From the IMG/VR virus record IMGVR_UViG_3300034022_000841, positions 1 through 53,321 of that record: a stretch of 53,321 bases of DNA; one strand, 5' to 3'. The notes beneath the pieces are model-generated. The model made no database searches, was not told the origin of the DNA, and saw only the letters and a program-made list of their open reading frames with translations. Positions 25,199-33,290 of this stretch are shown one piece after another (the stretch's first letter is position 1; each line of letters starts with the position of its first letter). Made by a program: the position numbers and the translations under genes. This DNA comes from a virus.

Positions 25199-25206
25199 TA
25201 TAAATA
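25199..25206 (-). promoter_or_regulatory. TATTTATA (minus strand), candidate late promoter
   Basis: TATAAATA on +, 3 nt upstream of the terminase ATG and just 3' of the preceding terminator hairpin. Confidence 0.42.
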
Positions 25207-25207
25207 C

Positions 25208-25233
25208 AAAAAAAGGTGGATAACCACCTTTTT
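25208..25233 (-). terminator. Rho-independent terminator
   Basis: Perfect 10 bp hairpin (25210-25219 with 25224-25233, loop ATAA) with a minus-strand T-run, 7 nt after the stop of the 437 aa gene. Confidence 0.85.
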
Positions 25234-25240
25234 ATTATTT

Positions 25241-26554
25241 TTAGTCATCACTTCTAGTGATCCCTATGGACCCTAACCAGTCATCTAAATCGTCATCATC
25301 TATACCTTCAGATGTGTCACTTAAATCCTCGTCAAAAGCGGACATAGCTTCTTCGTAATCGTAGTCATTAACCATTTGATTAATACCATCCATTAATTGA
25401 CTCATTAACCTTTTACCATTTTCACTTCCAGAAATAACCTCTTTCATAAAAATTAAAAATTCTCTAGCTGGTTTTTTAACAATATGTTGAAATAAAACTA
25501 ATTGTAACCCAACTTTATCTTCATCTGTTAAAACATCTTCAGGGAATTGCGAACGCATAATGTCCCATATTGCTGGTCCTAATCTTAAATCCCAAATTTC
25601 TTTATCCACAGTGTCTTCTAAATCACGTACCTTTTCAGCAGCATCTGCATCTTCAGGTTGACCATAAAGACCTGCAACAACTTCCATTGTACCTTTCACC
25701 AATTCGTGAACTAATATTGGAAAATTTATTGCTCTAGCGGTAACCTTTGGTGGGTTTGAATTTAAATCAACAGATTCTTTACCACCCGCTTGTGGTTCAC
25801 CATCACTACCGCCTGTAAGCATTTGTAAGGTATTATTTGACATCTGCCAATACATTGTGTCAGCAGTTGACATAACAATCCCGTATAACGATAATAAACG
25901 GTCTGATCCAGTTATTTCTCTAATTCTTTCCTCAACCAAATGATACATGTAATGACCTCTTTCAGAAGCACCTTGCATCATTGCGTTGATTAATCTTCTT
26001 TTCGCTCTTTCTAAATTTAAATGTGATAATTCATCAAATAATTCAGTTTCAATTTCAACTTCTTCAATGTTTGGTTCATTGCTTGGTGTCTTTTTAAAAC
26101 CCTCAGGGTCAACACCACTCATTCCAGATGTTATTTTAGCGTCATATTCAATATCACCTTCAATAACGCCTAATTGACCCATTGCTAGTTCTACCGCCAA
26201 TCTTTCTAATTCTGGTTTATGTGTACTCTCAATTTGTGCTATTTGCGCTTGAGTTTGTGTCATCAAACCCATAATTCGATGAAGATTACGTTCACCCGTT
26301 CCAGCATTAATCCCCGCATATCTACTAAGATTTGCGACTATTTGTTTATATCTAGCAGATGCTAACATCTCCTCAAAATTCGAGTTTGGTGCTTCAACAT
26401 CTTTAGGTAAAGGGACTTTCTTAAGATTTGTTTCACGATTAGCTAGGTCACGAGTAACGTCGTCGGCCGGTCTATCGTCTGTGTCAAATGTCATTGGCAT
26501 TTCAGTAAGATTTTCTTTTAATGCCAATAGTAATGATTTTTTAGTTAGTTTCAT
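25241..26554 (-). CDS. Unassigned phage protein, 437 aa, probably structural
   Basis: Not recognised as a named family. After a short basic helix (KLTKKSLLLALKENLTE) comes a polar linker to residue 45, then a mainly helical body. It includes RRLINAMMQGASERGHYMYH, then LVEERIREI near 190-220 and ARAINFPILVHELVKGTMEV, then VAGLYG near 272-300, which look like conserved packing helices. The C-terminus is acidic (SAFDEDLSDTSEGIDDDDLD). It precedes the terminase with a terminator between them. Position beside packaging genes suggests a virion protein. The NLTE-M step at 15-19 is a weak candidate for prohead protease cleavage. Confidence 0.6.
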   Translation of the reverse strand: MKLTKKSLLLALKENLTEMPMTFDTDDRPADDVTRDLANRETNLKKVPLPKDVEAPNSNFEEMLASARYKQIVANLSRYAGINAGTGERNLHRIMGLMTQTQAQIAQIESTHKPELERLAVELAMGQLGVIEGDIEYDAKITSGMSGVDPEGFKKTPSNEPNIEEVEIETELFDELSHLNLERAKRRLINAMMQGASERGHYMYHLVEERIREITGSDRLLSLYGIVMSTADTMYWQMSNNTLQMLTGGSDGEPQAGGKESVDLNSNPPKVTARAINFPILVHELVKGTMEVVAGLYGQPEDADAAEKVRDLEDTVDKEIWDLRLGPAIWDIMRSQFPEDVLTDEDKVGLQLVLFQHIVKKPAREFLIFMKEVISGSENGKRLMSQLMDGINQMVNDYDYEEAMSAFDEDLSDTSEGIDDDDLDDWLGSIGITRSDD

Positions 26555-26562
26555 ATGTTTAA

Positions 26563-27258
26563 TTACTCCGCAGCCATTTTAAATTTGTTTCCAGTTATTG
26601 CGTCATAAGTCATAAATTCTGGTATTCCATTGTGTCCCTTTTTTGCTTTGTTAGGCATTGGAACAACTTTACCAGTTTCTGCTTTTGGATTTGGATTCAC
26701 CTTAGGATTTTCATTTGGATTTCTAAAAGGTGTTCTTCTAGGATCATCTCTTCTTTTAGGTGGTTCTTTTGTTCCAGGGTCCTTTACCGGTGCTTCTCTT
26801 GGCGCTGGCTTTGTTGCAGGTGCATTACCTGATTCGTTAATTTTTTTAGTTATTGTTTCTATCATATCACCTTTAGTTGTTAAAGGATGATATCCATTTT
26901 CAACTAAAGAATTAACCCACTCATTCATTTCAGATTTTTTATCGTCTTTTTTTGCCACTGGTTTTGCTAATTTTTTCATTTCAGCATCAATCTGGCTTTT
27001 AGTTGGCTCTTTACCTAATTCTTTTTGTAATCTTTTAACAGCTGCAAAATAATATGACCATGGAGCAGTTTCGTTAACTTCAATATCCATAGCTGGATTA
27101 GCATCAATAACAGATTTAATTTTTGGGTCTTTTAATTTTTCAGCGCTAACTGTTAATTTTTCTGATAACATTTTAAGTTTCTTGTCACTAAAACTAACTA
27201 ATGTTTTCTCACTAAATCCTTCGTTAATAAGTTTTTCAACTAAATCTTTTCTATTCAT
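26563..27258 (-). CDS. Lys/Pro-rich phage protein, 231 aa
   Basis: Not recognised. Residues 1-50 are helical and start with MNRKDLVEKLINEGFSEKTL. A central repeat-like helix EMNEWVNSLVENGYHPLTTK and then GDMIETI (about 110-135) resembles text in many marine phage virion proteins. The region 140-205 is disordered and rich in Pro, Lys, Arg and Asn (for example RDDPRRTPFRNPNENPK). No membrane segment. It lies between two other unassigned genes with gaps of 1 and 8 nt, so it belongs to one leftward unit with them. Confidence 0.6.
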   Translation of the reverse strand: MNRKDLVEKLINEGFSEKTLVSFSDKKLKMLSEKLTVSAEKLKDPKIKSVIDANPAMDIEVNETAPWSYYFAAVKRLQKELGKEPTKSQIDAEMKKLAKPVAKKDDKKSEMNEWVNSLVENGYHPLTTKGDMIETITKKINESGNAPATKPAPREAPVKDPGTKEPPKRRDDPRRTPFRNPNENPKVNPNPKAETGKVVPMPNKAKKGHNGIPEFMTYDAITGNKFKMAAE

Positions 27259-27259
27259 T

Positions 27260-27661
27260 TTACTTTAATTTGTATTTTATTTCTTCGTTTATCAACCTTA
27301 AACCCTTTGACGCTAGCTTATTAGTTACAGAATCAATTTGTTCACCAAAATGAAAAGAAACCCTAACAGGTCTTTCTTCCGATTCAAAATCAAATGATTC
27401 CCATCCTAAAGCAATAATTCCATCAACCGCGTCAATCACTCCAAAGTAATCAGAATTTTGAACTAAATCTAGTTTTAAATCTGAATTTTTTAATAAACCA
27501 ACCAAATCGATTGATTCTACTTCTGGAGGTATTGCTCTACCTGCTGATGGAATTATGAACCACTCTTCAACTAACACACTTGGGTCTTCGCCAAAGATAA
27601 ATTCATATTGTCTTTGCCCTTTGTAATCTTGACCTAGTTCATTAATATAGAGTAGATACAT
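27260..27661 (-). CDS. Hypothetical protein, 133 aa
   Basis: Not recognised. Compact alpha/beta protein starting MYLLYINELGQDYKGQRQYEF, with conserved-looking EEWFIIPSAGRAIPPEVESI and ALGWESFDF. It has no signal peptide and no low-complexity segment, so it is probably a globular virion or assembly protein. It is separated by 3 nt from the upstream 441 aa gene and by 1 nt from the downstream gene. Confidence 0.6.
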   Translation of the reverse strand: MYLLYINELGQDYKGQRQYEFIFGEDPSVLVEEWFIIPSAGRAIPPEVESIDLVGLLKNSDLKLDLVQNSDYFGVIDAVDGIIALGWESFDFESEERPVRVSFHFGEQIDSVTNKLASKGLRLINEEIKYKLK

Positions 27662-27664
27662 CGT

Positions 27665-28990
27665 TTATTCAAAGTATTTGCTTAATGTCGTGTTGATCGC
27701 TTCATTTATGTCACCTAATTCTGGTGTAATATCTGTTTGATCATATTTTCTCAATGTTTTAATTTTCATTGGTTTATAGTGATTAAAATATTTTTTATCA
27801 CGTATATCTAATGATGTGTCGCCATGCTTTGCTGAAAAACTTTCATAATCATCAAAATCTTCTTCATCATAATCATCCGAATTGAAATCATCTTCTTTAT
27901 AATGTTTTGCTTTGTCATCTAACCAACCAATACCAGTTTTCATGCTTTTAGCTAATCTAGATGGTCTTTCAACTTGTTTTGACGCGTGGAAACCAGATCT
28001 TGAAGATTCTTCACCTGGCATTTCATTTGATGATTCTTCGTCGTCAAAGAAAAACATCTCATCAATTTCACTTTCTATAGCTTTTTCTGGTGTTTTTTTA
28101 CCACCAATCTTAGTGTTAATTAACTCTTCCAATTTTTTCATTGTTTCAGCTAATTCATCAGTTGGTTCATCTTCAGCGCTTGGTTCCGCACCAGCATCTT
28201 CCCCACTTTCTGGTTCTTCTGGGGTATAAGCATCATCAAAACTTTCTTCTGGCTCAAATCTATCAATTATTGCTTCTTTATCTTCTTCAGATAATTTTTC
28301 AATATCAACAGCAGACAAAATCATATTAATAACGTATTTTACGTCATCACTCTCCATTTCATCTTCGATTTCTCTAATTGCTTGTCCAAGTTTACCACTT
28401 AATCTCTGTACTTCTTTCATGTGTTCAGGACCGCCGTCACCACCTTCTGGTGTATCTGTTGGTTCTTCACCACCCATATCTTCTGGCGCTGCGTCCATAT
28501 CTTCTGGCATTCCACCCATGTCCTCTGGCGCCCCACCCATATCTTCTGGCGCAGCAGATGGTGCAGGAGCAGGTGCTGGAGCCGGTGCAGATGATGCTGG
28601 TTCTGGGAATGTTGGAGCTGGTTTAGGTGCCTCAGTTTTTTGTGTATTTTGTTTTAATACATATTTTGTTGCTTCTTCTTGAATCTCTTGTGAACTTAAT
28701 AATTCCAATCTTTTCAATGCTTCAGCATATGAATTAAATCTATTTTTATTCTTCATGAACATACCACCAATATAATCAAGGGTAGATTCAGTTAGACCTT
28801 TCTTTACGTAGTAACCATCTCTTTCTTTGATGATACCGTAAACACCATTAGTGCTTTCCTTAACAAGTTCCGATTTAGTGGTTGACTTGGGGTTATTCTT
28901 GTTTTCGTGGTAATATGTAAGTTCAAGAATTCTTTTCATTTTGTCAGAACCTTGCAACTTTTCGCTACCTAGAGGTTTTATATCTCCCAT
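27665..28990 (-). CDS. Acidic protein with PEDMGG repeats
   Basis: 441 aa. Residues 1-110 form a globular head: KPLGSEKLQGSDKMKRILEL, then ERDGYYVKKGLTESTLDYIG; such starts recur in marine T4-like phages. Residues 115-190 are Ala/Pro-rich and include four copies of PEDM followed by Gly/Asp. The second half is very acidic with helices and ends in ELGDINEAINTTLSKYFE. The composition resembles a prohead core or internal protein, but no family is assigned. Candidate cleavage site GLTE-S at 65-69. A TATTTATA motif lies 34 nt upstream. Confidence 0.6.
   Translation of the reverse strand: MGDIKPLGSEKLQGSDKMKRILELTYYHENKNNPKSTTKSELVKESTNGVYGIIKERDGYYVKKGLTESTLDYIGGMFMKNKNRFNSYAEALKRLELLSSQEIQEEATKYVLKQNTQKTEAPKPAPTFPEPASSAPAPAPAPAPSAAPEDMGGAPEDMGGMPEDMDAAPEDMGGEEPTDTPEGGDGGPEHMKEVQRLSGKLGQAIREIEDEMESDDVKYVINMILSAVDIEKLSEEDKEAIIDRFEPEESFDDAYTPEEPESGEDAGAEPSAEDEPTDELAETMKKLEELINTKIGGKKTPEKAIESEIDEMFFFDDEESSNEMPGEESSRSGFHASKQVERPSRLAKSMKTGIGWLDDKAKHYKEDDFNSDDYDEEDFDDYESFSAKHGDTSLDIRDKKYFNHYKPMKIKTLRKYDQTDITPELGDINEAINTTLSKYFE
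28471..28555 (-). repeat. Short tandem repeat coding for PEDMGG units
   Basis: Near-identical 18-21 nt units (ccacccatatcttctggcgc on +) repeated four times within the 441 aa gene. Likely variable in number between relatives. Confidence 0.7.
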
Positions 28991-29024
28991 TTTTTATAAA
29001 TTATATATAATCTTATTCTTATCC

Positions 29025-29032
29025 TATAAATA
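29025..29032 (-). promoter_or_regulatory. TATTTATA (minus strand), candidate late promoter
   Basis: TATAAATA on +, 34 nt upstream of the ATG at 28990, in the 70 nt gap after the nucleotidyltransferase gene. Confidence 0.38.
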
Positions 29033-29060
29033 CAAAAGAAATGGAAAAAAATTGAGGTTA

Positions 29061-29858
29061 TTAATACTCCACAGATAATTTCTTATCTATAAGTTTCTTT
29101 TTAAGTCCCAATAGTTTTTCAATGTACCCATTTCTTCTTAATAATTTGAAAGTAAGGTTCTCGTATGAGTACTCACCACCATCATCTAAGCCACTTTGTC
29201 TAAAACGTTTCAATTTTAATCTTAACTTCTCAACTTGGCTTTCAACGTCTTCGCCATTATTTGCATTTTCGACTAGTTTATCGATGGTACTTACAAAATA
29301 TTCTGCTTTTTTTAGTATTTTATCTTCATCAATAGATTCTTTCCCATATTCTGGTTCGACAATCCATTTATTATTTAATATAGAATATACCCCAGAGGAT
29401 ACGTGCTCCTGATTAATTTCTTGAACATAGATTTCAACATCGTAACCTTTAATTTTAATATCGTGTCTGTTGTTCCAAACCCTTTCTTTAGCGTCAAAAA
29501 ATTCTTTTACAATATCTTTTAATGAATCAGATGTTTTTTCAGCATCTTTACCCAATTCATCGAAATCAACTACAATGTGTAAATCAATGTCAGAAAACTC
29601 TGACCAGTTATAATTTGCCAACGAGCCGGTCAAAACAACGTCATGAACAAAAAAATTAATCTTCACAAAATCTAAAAAGGCATCAGAAATTAACATTAGT
29701 TTTTCTCTAACACCTTTATTCATGGTATAACCATAATCATTTTTCTCAAAAATATCTGAAGATAGTTCAGTTTTCTTATGAAACGATTTTACAATCTTAT
29801 CATCAAGTTCTGGGTCTGAAACCTCAATCAGTTCTTCAATTAATGTTTTCTTTCTCAT
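29061..29858 (-). CDS. Nucleotidyltransferase-fold protein
   Basis: Pol-beta superfamily minimal nucleotidyltransferase. The signature is VVLTGSLANYNWSEFSDIDLHIVVDF: Gly78-Ser79 followed by the metal-binding Asp90 and Asp92. A third acid probably lies in GYDVEIYVQE near 145. The C-terminal 90 residues are a helical bundle that could bind substrate. The nucleotide acceptor is unknown; relatives modify antibiotics, RNA or proteins (including toxin-antitoxin MNT proteins), but no partner toxin gene is seen here. Its ATG overlaps the stop of the KTSC gene by 4 nt. Confidence 0.75.
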   Translation of the reverse strand: MRKKTLIEELIEVSDPELDDKIVKSFHKKTELSSDIFEKNDYGYTMNKGVREKLMLISDAFLDFVKINFFVHDVVLTGSLANYNWSEFSDIDLHIVVDFDELGKDAEKTSDSLKDIVKEFFDAKERVWNNRHDIKIKGYDVEIYVQEINQEHVSSGVYSILNNKWIVEPEYGKESIDEDKILKKAEYFVSTIDKLVENANNGEDVESQVEKLRLKLKRFRQSGLDDGGEYSYENLTFKLLRRNGYIEKLLGLKKKLIDKKLSVEY

Positions 29859-30100
29859 TTAATTTTAGTATGTGAATATTTCCCCTTAACATGCTGGTTA
29901 AGATACTTCCCCTGAGAATCTGACATACGAAATTTCGCAAACAATTCCCAAGGAACGCTTTGGTATTCATAAATACCTCCATTATTAAAATTAACTATTA
30001 ATACCTGACTTTCGGTATCATAACTTGCGGATTTTATATTTGTTGAATTAATGTCAACAGTGATGATTTTACCTTCAATTCTTTCTGAAATTATAGCCAT
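29855..30100 (-). CDS. KTSC domain protein
   Basis: 81 aa, the KTSC domain alone. INSTNIKSASYDTESQVLIV, then NFNNGGIYEYQSVPWELF and SQGKYLNQHVKGKYSHTK match the family pattern of Ser-x-x-Ile-x-x-x-x-Tyr, Gly-x-x-Tyr-x-Tyr-x-x-Val-Pro and the Gly-x-Tyr-Phe/Leu-Asn end. The family is named after a domain found with lysyl-tRNA synthetase and its activity is not established. It is coupled to the nucleotidyltransferase gene by a 4 nt overlap. Confidence 0.8.
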   Translation of the reverse strand: MAIISERIEGKIITVDINSTNIKSASYDTESQVLIVNFNNGGIYEYQSVPWELFAKFRMSDSQGKYLNQHVKGKYSHTKIK

Positions 30101-30175
30101 AATGTTTTTTCCTATAATTTAAATATAAAAATCCATAAAACAAAATCCTAATCTAGGAAAATAGTCCCTTCTTGG

Positions 30176-30198
30176 TTAGACATTTTTTTAGACATTTT
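30176..30198. repeat. Direct repeat TTAGACATTTT x2
   Basis: Two identical 11-mers (30176-30186 and 30188-30198) one base apart, in the 157 nt divergent gap between the KTSC and clp genes. The period of 12 nt and the promoter-proximal position suggest an operator. Apart from these and a TATGTTTG box the gap shows nothing. Confidence 0.5.
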
Positions 30199-30230
30199 GA
30201 CGTTTATTTTTTTTTTACGATGAAATATGT

Positions 30231-30238
30231 TATGTTTG
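30231..30238 (+). promoter_or_regulatory. TATGTTTG, candidate host-type -7 box for clp
   Basis: Exact TAnnTTTG, 19 nt before the ATG at 30258. No convincing TTTG is found at the -33 spacing; the upstream stretch is a long T-run. Confidence 0.4.
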
Positions 30239-30257
30239 TTAAAAGAACAATTAGCAT

Positions 30258-32288
30258 ATGTCAGTAGATTTTTTTGAAGACGGTCCAAAAACCAACCCTA
30301 GGAACAGAAAAAGTTCCTCCACAACGCCAATTCTTGATAATTTTTCAAGGGATCTAAACAAACTAGCCGAGGATAATAAAATAGATCCGGTCGTTGGTAG
30401 AGACAAGGAAGTAAAAAGAATTGCACAAATTCTTTCGAGAAAGAAAAAAAACAACGCGGTCATTGTTGGTGATGCGGGTGTTGGAAAATCTGCACTTGTT
30501 GAGAAATTAGCGTTAATGATTGTTAAAGGTAATTGTCCAACCAATTTATTGGATAAACGACTGGTTTCCTTAGATTTAACTTCATTAGTTGCTGGTACAA
30601 AATATCGAGGTCAATTTGAAGAAAGGATTAAAGCTATTATACACGAATTAGCCGAAAACCCCAACGTAATTCTTTTCATAGATGAATTACATACAATGGT
30701 TGGTGCTGGTAACGCTTCTGGAGCAATGGATGCTGCAAATATCTTAAAGCCAGCATTAGCTAGAGGTGAAATTCAATGTATTGGTGCCACAACTTTTGAT
30801 GAGTTTAAAAAACACATTGAAAAGGATGGTGCTTTGGTTAGAAGATTCCAGAAAATCATATTAAAAGAACCAACAGAAACGGAAACAATAGAGATTTTAA
30901 AAAATCTAAAGCAATCATATGAGGACTATCACAGAGTTTCTTATGGTGAAGGTGTGATTGAAATTGCGGTCAAACTTGCTGGTCGTTATATGACAGATAG
31001 ACAATTCCCAGACAAAGCAATTGACGTTCTAGATGAATTAGGTTCGGAAAAAAGAGTAGTAATTGAGGTTCCAGAAATTATTGAGAAATTAAAAAAGGAT
31101 GCCGAAGTTATTAAAGAAAAAAAACTCGAAGTTGTTCGTACTCAAAATTATGAGCAAGCCGCAAAACTAAGAGATGAAGAAAGAAAAGTTATTAATCGTT
31201 TAAATAGCGAAAAAGCAATATGGGCAGACAACGAAAAAAATAATAAAATACCGATTAGTATTGATGATGTTTATGAAATGATCACATCAATGGCCGGTGT
31301 TCCAATTACTAGATTAGACCGCAAAGAAACTGAAAATTTAATTAACCTTGAAAAAAGATTAGGTGAAAAAGTTATTGGTCAATCAGAAGCTCTAGCTAGT
31401 ATATCCAAAGCCATTAGAAGAAATCGTGTTGGGATTAAAGAAACACAAAAACCTATTGGTTCATTCATTTTTATGGGATCAACTGGTGTGGGTAAAACAT
31501 ATCTAGCCAAAACTTTGGCTGAATTAATATTTGGTTCAGCGGACAATGTTATTAGAATTGATATGAGTGAGTTTATGGAAAAACACACAGTATCAAGATT
31601 AGTTGGTGCGCCTCCAGGATATGTTGGTTATGATGAGGGTGGGCAATTAACTGAAAAGGTTAAAAACAATCCATTCTCGGTGATTCTATTTGATGAAATT
31701 GAAAAAGCACACAAAGATGTGTTTAACATTTTACTTCAAATATTGGATGAAGGACACGTTACAGATTCTTTTGGTAGAAAAATAAATTTTACCAACACGT
31801 TGATTATTATGACCTCAAATATTGGGGCTAAAAGAGTTTCCGAATTTGGTGCAGGAATTGGATTCTCTACAGCATCTAGCGAACAACAATCATATGAGGT
31901 TAAAAGAACTATGATTCAAAAATCATTGAAACAACAATTTAACCCAGAATTCCTAAATAGAATTGATGATATTGTTTTATTTAATCCGTTAGATGAAACA
32001 GCACTTAAATCAATTATTACATTAGAAATGGAAAAGTTGACAAAAAGATTAATTGAGAAAAGTTATTCAATTAAATTTGATTCAACTGTTATTGATGAAA
32101 TTTTCAACAGAAATAAACAACAAGAATATGGTGCTAGACCAATCAAAAGAATAATTCAATCACTATGTGAAGATTTCCTTAGTGATGAAATATTAAAAGG
32201 CACCATTAAAGAGAATAAAAATTACAAAATAATATTCAAAGAAGATAAACTAATTCTTAAATTAGTTGTTGGAAAGGTTAGTGAGTAA
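30258..32288 (+). CDS. ClpC-like AAA+ unfoldase without N-domain
   Basis: Two-ring Clp ATPase, 676 aa, against about 830 for cellular ClpC. NBD1 has Walker A GDAGVGKS (71-78) and Walker B FIDELH (140-145). Residues 290-312 (YEQAAKLRDEERKV) form a UVR-like motif typical of ClpC. NBD2 has Walker A GSTGVGKT (407-414), ILFDEIEKAH (476-485) and the pore loop GAPPGYVGY. The loop GAGIGFSTAS at 531-540 contains IGF, the tripeptide that docks Clp ATPases on ClpP. The usual N-terminal repeat domain that binds adaptors is missing; only a 25-residue polar tail precedes NBD1. No phage ClpP is seen, so host ClpP is the likely partner. The last 27 nt overlap the convergent peptidase gene. Confidence 0.9.
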   Translation: MSVDFFEDGPKTNPRNRKSSSTTPILDNFSRDLNKLAEDNKIDPVVGRDKEVKRIAQILSRKKKNNAVIVGDAGVGKSALVEKLALMIVKGNCPTNLLDKRLVSLDLTSLVAGTKYRGQFEERIKAIIHELAENPNVILFIDELHTMVGAGNASGAMDAANILKPALARGEIQCIGATTFDEFKKHIEKDGALVRRFQKIILKEPTETETIEILKNLKQSYEDYHRVSYGEGVIEIAVKLAGRYMTDRQFPDKAIDVLDELGSEKRVVIEVPEIIEKLKKDAEVIKEKKLEVVRTQNYEQAAKLRDEERKVINRLNSEKAIWADNEKNNKIPISIDDVYEMITSMAGVPITRLDRKETENLINLEKRLGEKVIGQSEALASISKAIRRNRVGIKETQKPIGSFIFMGSTGVGKTYLAKTLAELIFGSADNVIRIDMSEFMEKHTVSRLVGAPPGYVGYDEGGQLTEKVKNNPFSVILFDEIEKAHKDVFNILLQILDEGHVTDSFGRKINFTNTLIIMTSNIGAKRVSEFGAGIGFSTASSEQQSYEVKRTMIQKSLKQQFNPEFLNRIDDIVLFNPLDETALKSIITLEMEKLTKRLIEKSYSIKFDSTVIDEIFNRNKQQEYGARPIKRIIQSLCEDFLSDEILKGTIKENKNYKIIFKEDKLILKLVVGKVSE

Positions 32289-33059
32289 TTTAAGCCCTGT
32301 GTCGATGGCTTTAGCAACGTCGTCGACACAGACATATTCTGATTTTCTGTGCATATTATAATATCCACAAGATAAATTTACCCCATCAATATCAAATCGT
32401 TTTTTCATCATATAAATGTCTGTGTAGGGATGACTACCATATAATGGTTTATAATCAATCTCCTCAAATGTTTTTGAAACAACTTTAAAGAAATCACTTT
32501 CCCTATCAAATATTCTAACACCGTTACAAATTTCGGTAACCAATTGATTTCCGGGAGCATCGTAGGATAATACGAACTTTGTATTTTCAAAAAACTCTGG
32601 TTCACAATTACTAGAACCAATACAACCTGTTTCTTCTGAAACAAAGAACGCTAGTTTGATATTATCAACACGATCCAATATTTCTAAACAAACATATACA
32701 CCACACTTATCATCACCACCACAACCAGTTTCTTCACCATTATCATCATAACCCTTTAAACATAAAACGTTTTCATCGTATGGGTATACTTGACCATAAC
32801 AACTTAATCTAGGTAACCATTCTTCTTTTATGTTGATTTTTGTTTTTTTATGGACGGTGTCTATGTGAGCACAAATCAACGGTTTTATTACATCGGTCCC
32901 CTTGGTAACAAAAATGTTACCATATGAATCCACACCATACTCATAACCCTTTTTATCAAAATACTCTGATAGGTACTCAACCATGTCCCATTCGTCATAT
33001 GTTACCGAAGGTATTGATAATAAATCACTTAGACGCTCGATATTTACCAGATTTTCCAT
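32262..33059 (-). CDS. M20-family metallopeptidase
   Basis: Predicted zinc-dependent aminopeptidase or amidohydrolase of the PepT/M20 type, 265 aa. Metal ligand positions are visible: His65 in ICAHIDTVH, Asp116/117 in GCGGDDKCG, the Glu-Glu pair at 142-143 in VSEETGCIGS with the general base, Asp167 in LSYDAPGN, and His237 in YYNMHRKSEY. The protein is shorter than cellular PepT (about 410 aa) because the dimerisation domain is much reduced. A TATTTTTG box lies 19 nt upstream. Its substrate is unknown; peptides from proteolysis by the convergent Clp are one idea. Confidence 0.82.
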   Translation of the reverse strand: MENLVNIERLSDLLSIPSVTYDEWDMVEYLSEYFDKKGYEYGVDSYGNIFVTKGTDVIKPLICAHIDTVHKKTKINIKEEWLPRLSCYGQVYPYDENVLCLKGYDDNGEETGCGGDDKCGVYVCLEILDRVDNIKLAFFVSEETGCIGSSNCEPEFFENTKFVLSYDAPGNQLVTEICNGVRIFDRESDFFKVVSKTFEEIDYKPLYGSHPYTDIYMMKKRFDIDGVNLSCGYYNMHRKSEYVCVDDVAKAIDTGLKLLTNLSNN

Positions 33060-33078
33060 TTTTATTATTTTTAGAACA

Positions 33079-33086
33079 CAAAAATA
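33079..33086 (-). promoter_or_regulatory. TATTTTTG (minus strand), candidate host-type -7 box
   Basis: Fits TAnnTTTG on the minus strand, 19 nt upstream of the peptidase ATG, the same spacing as for clp. Confidence 0.3.
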
Positions 33087-33139
33087 AACTTTTTTCTTGA
33101 AATTAATAAAAAAAAGTGGACTTTTTCTGTTTTTTTATA

Positions 33140-33147
33140 TATTTATA
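33140..33147 (+). promoter_or_regulatory. TATTTATA motif without adjacent coding start
   Basis: Exact copy followed by about 95 nt of non-coding sequence that ends in a strong terminator. It is the proposed promoter of the small RNA candidate. Confidence 0.4.
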
Positions 33148-33149
33148 TT

Positions 33150-33246
33150 CTCGAGGTACTCTTTGTCGATTACCTTTTCGTTTTTTTAATAGTGGGGTTG
33201 AACCCACGCAACGACCTTAAACCCCGACATCCAGTTGGGGTTTTTT
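33150..33246 (+). ncRNA. Candidate small RNA between promoter motif and terminator
   Basis: About 97 nt lie between a TATTTATA motif and a T-rich terminator, and no ORF of note is present. It contains a small hairpin (GTGGG at 33192-33196 with CCCAC at 33203-33207) with a GTTGAA loop, then the terminator stem. GC content is visibly above the surroundings. It is not a tRNA: no acceptor or anticodon stems fit. It could also be an untranslated leader of the lipoprotein gene, but that gene has its own motif after the terminator. Confidence 0.35.
33220..33246 (+). terminator. Rho-independent terminator
   Basis: 9 bp stem (33220-33228 with 33234-33242, one G-T pair, loop ATCCA) followed by six T. 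Confidence 0.85.
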
Positions 33247-33279
33247 ATTTCTATTTTGTTTTATGATATTAATTACATA

Positions 33280-33287
33280 TATTTACT
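33280..33287 (+). promoter_or_regulatory. TATTTACT motif, variant of the late box
   Basis: Preceded by CATA, with 3 nt before the lipoprotein ATG at 33291. Differs from TATTTATA at the last two positions. Confidence 0.3.
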
Positions 33288-33290
33288 GTT

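Noticed and set aside
28419-28682. Gly/Ser/Pro-rich + strand frames opposite the PEDMGG repeats
   Set aside because: Produced by the repetitive codons of the minus-strand gene.
33190-33215. T-arm-like hairpin suggesting a tRNA
   Set aside because: GTGGG/CCCAC with a GTTGAA loop resembles a T-arm, but no acceptor, D or anticodon stems can be formed around it.
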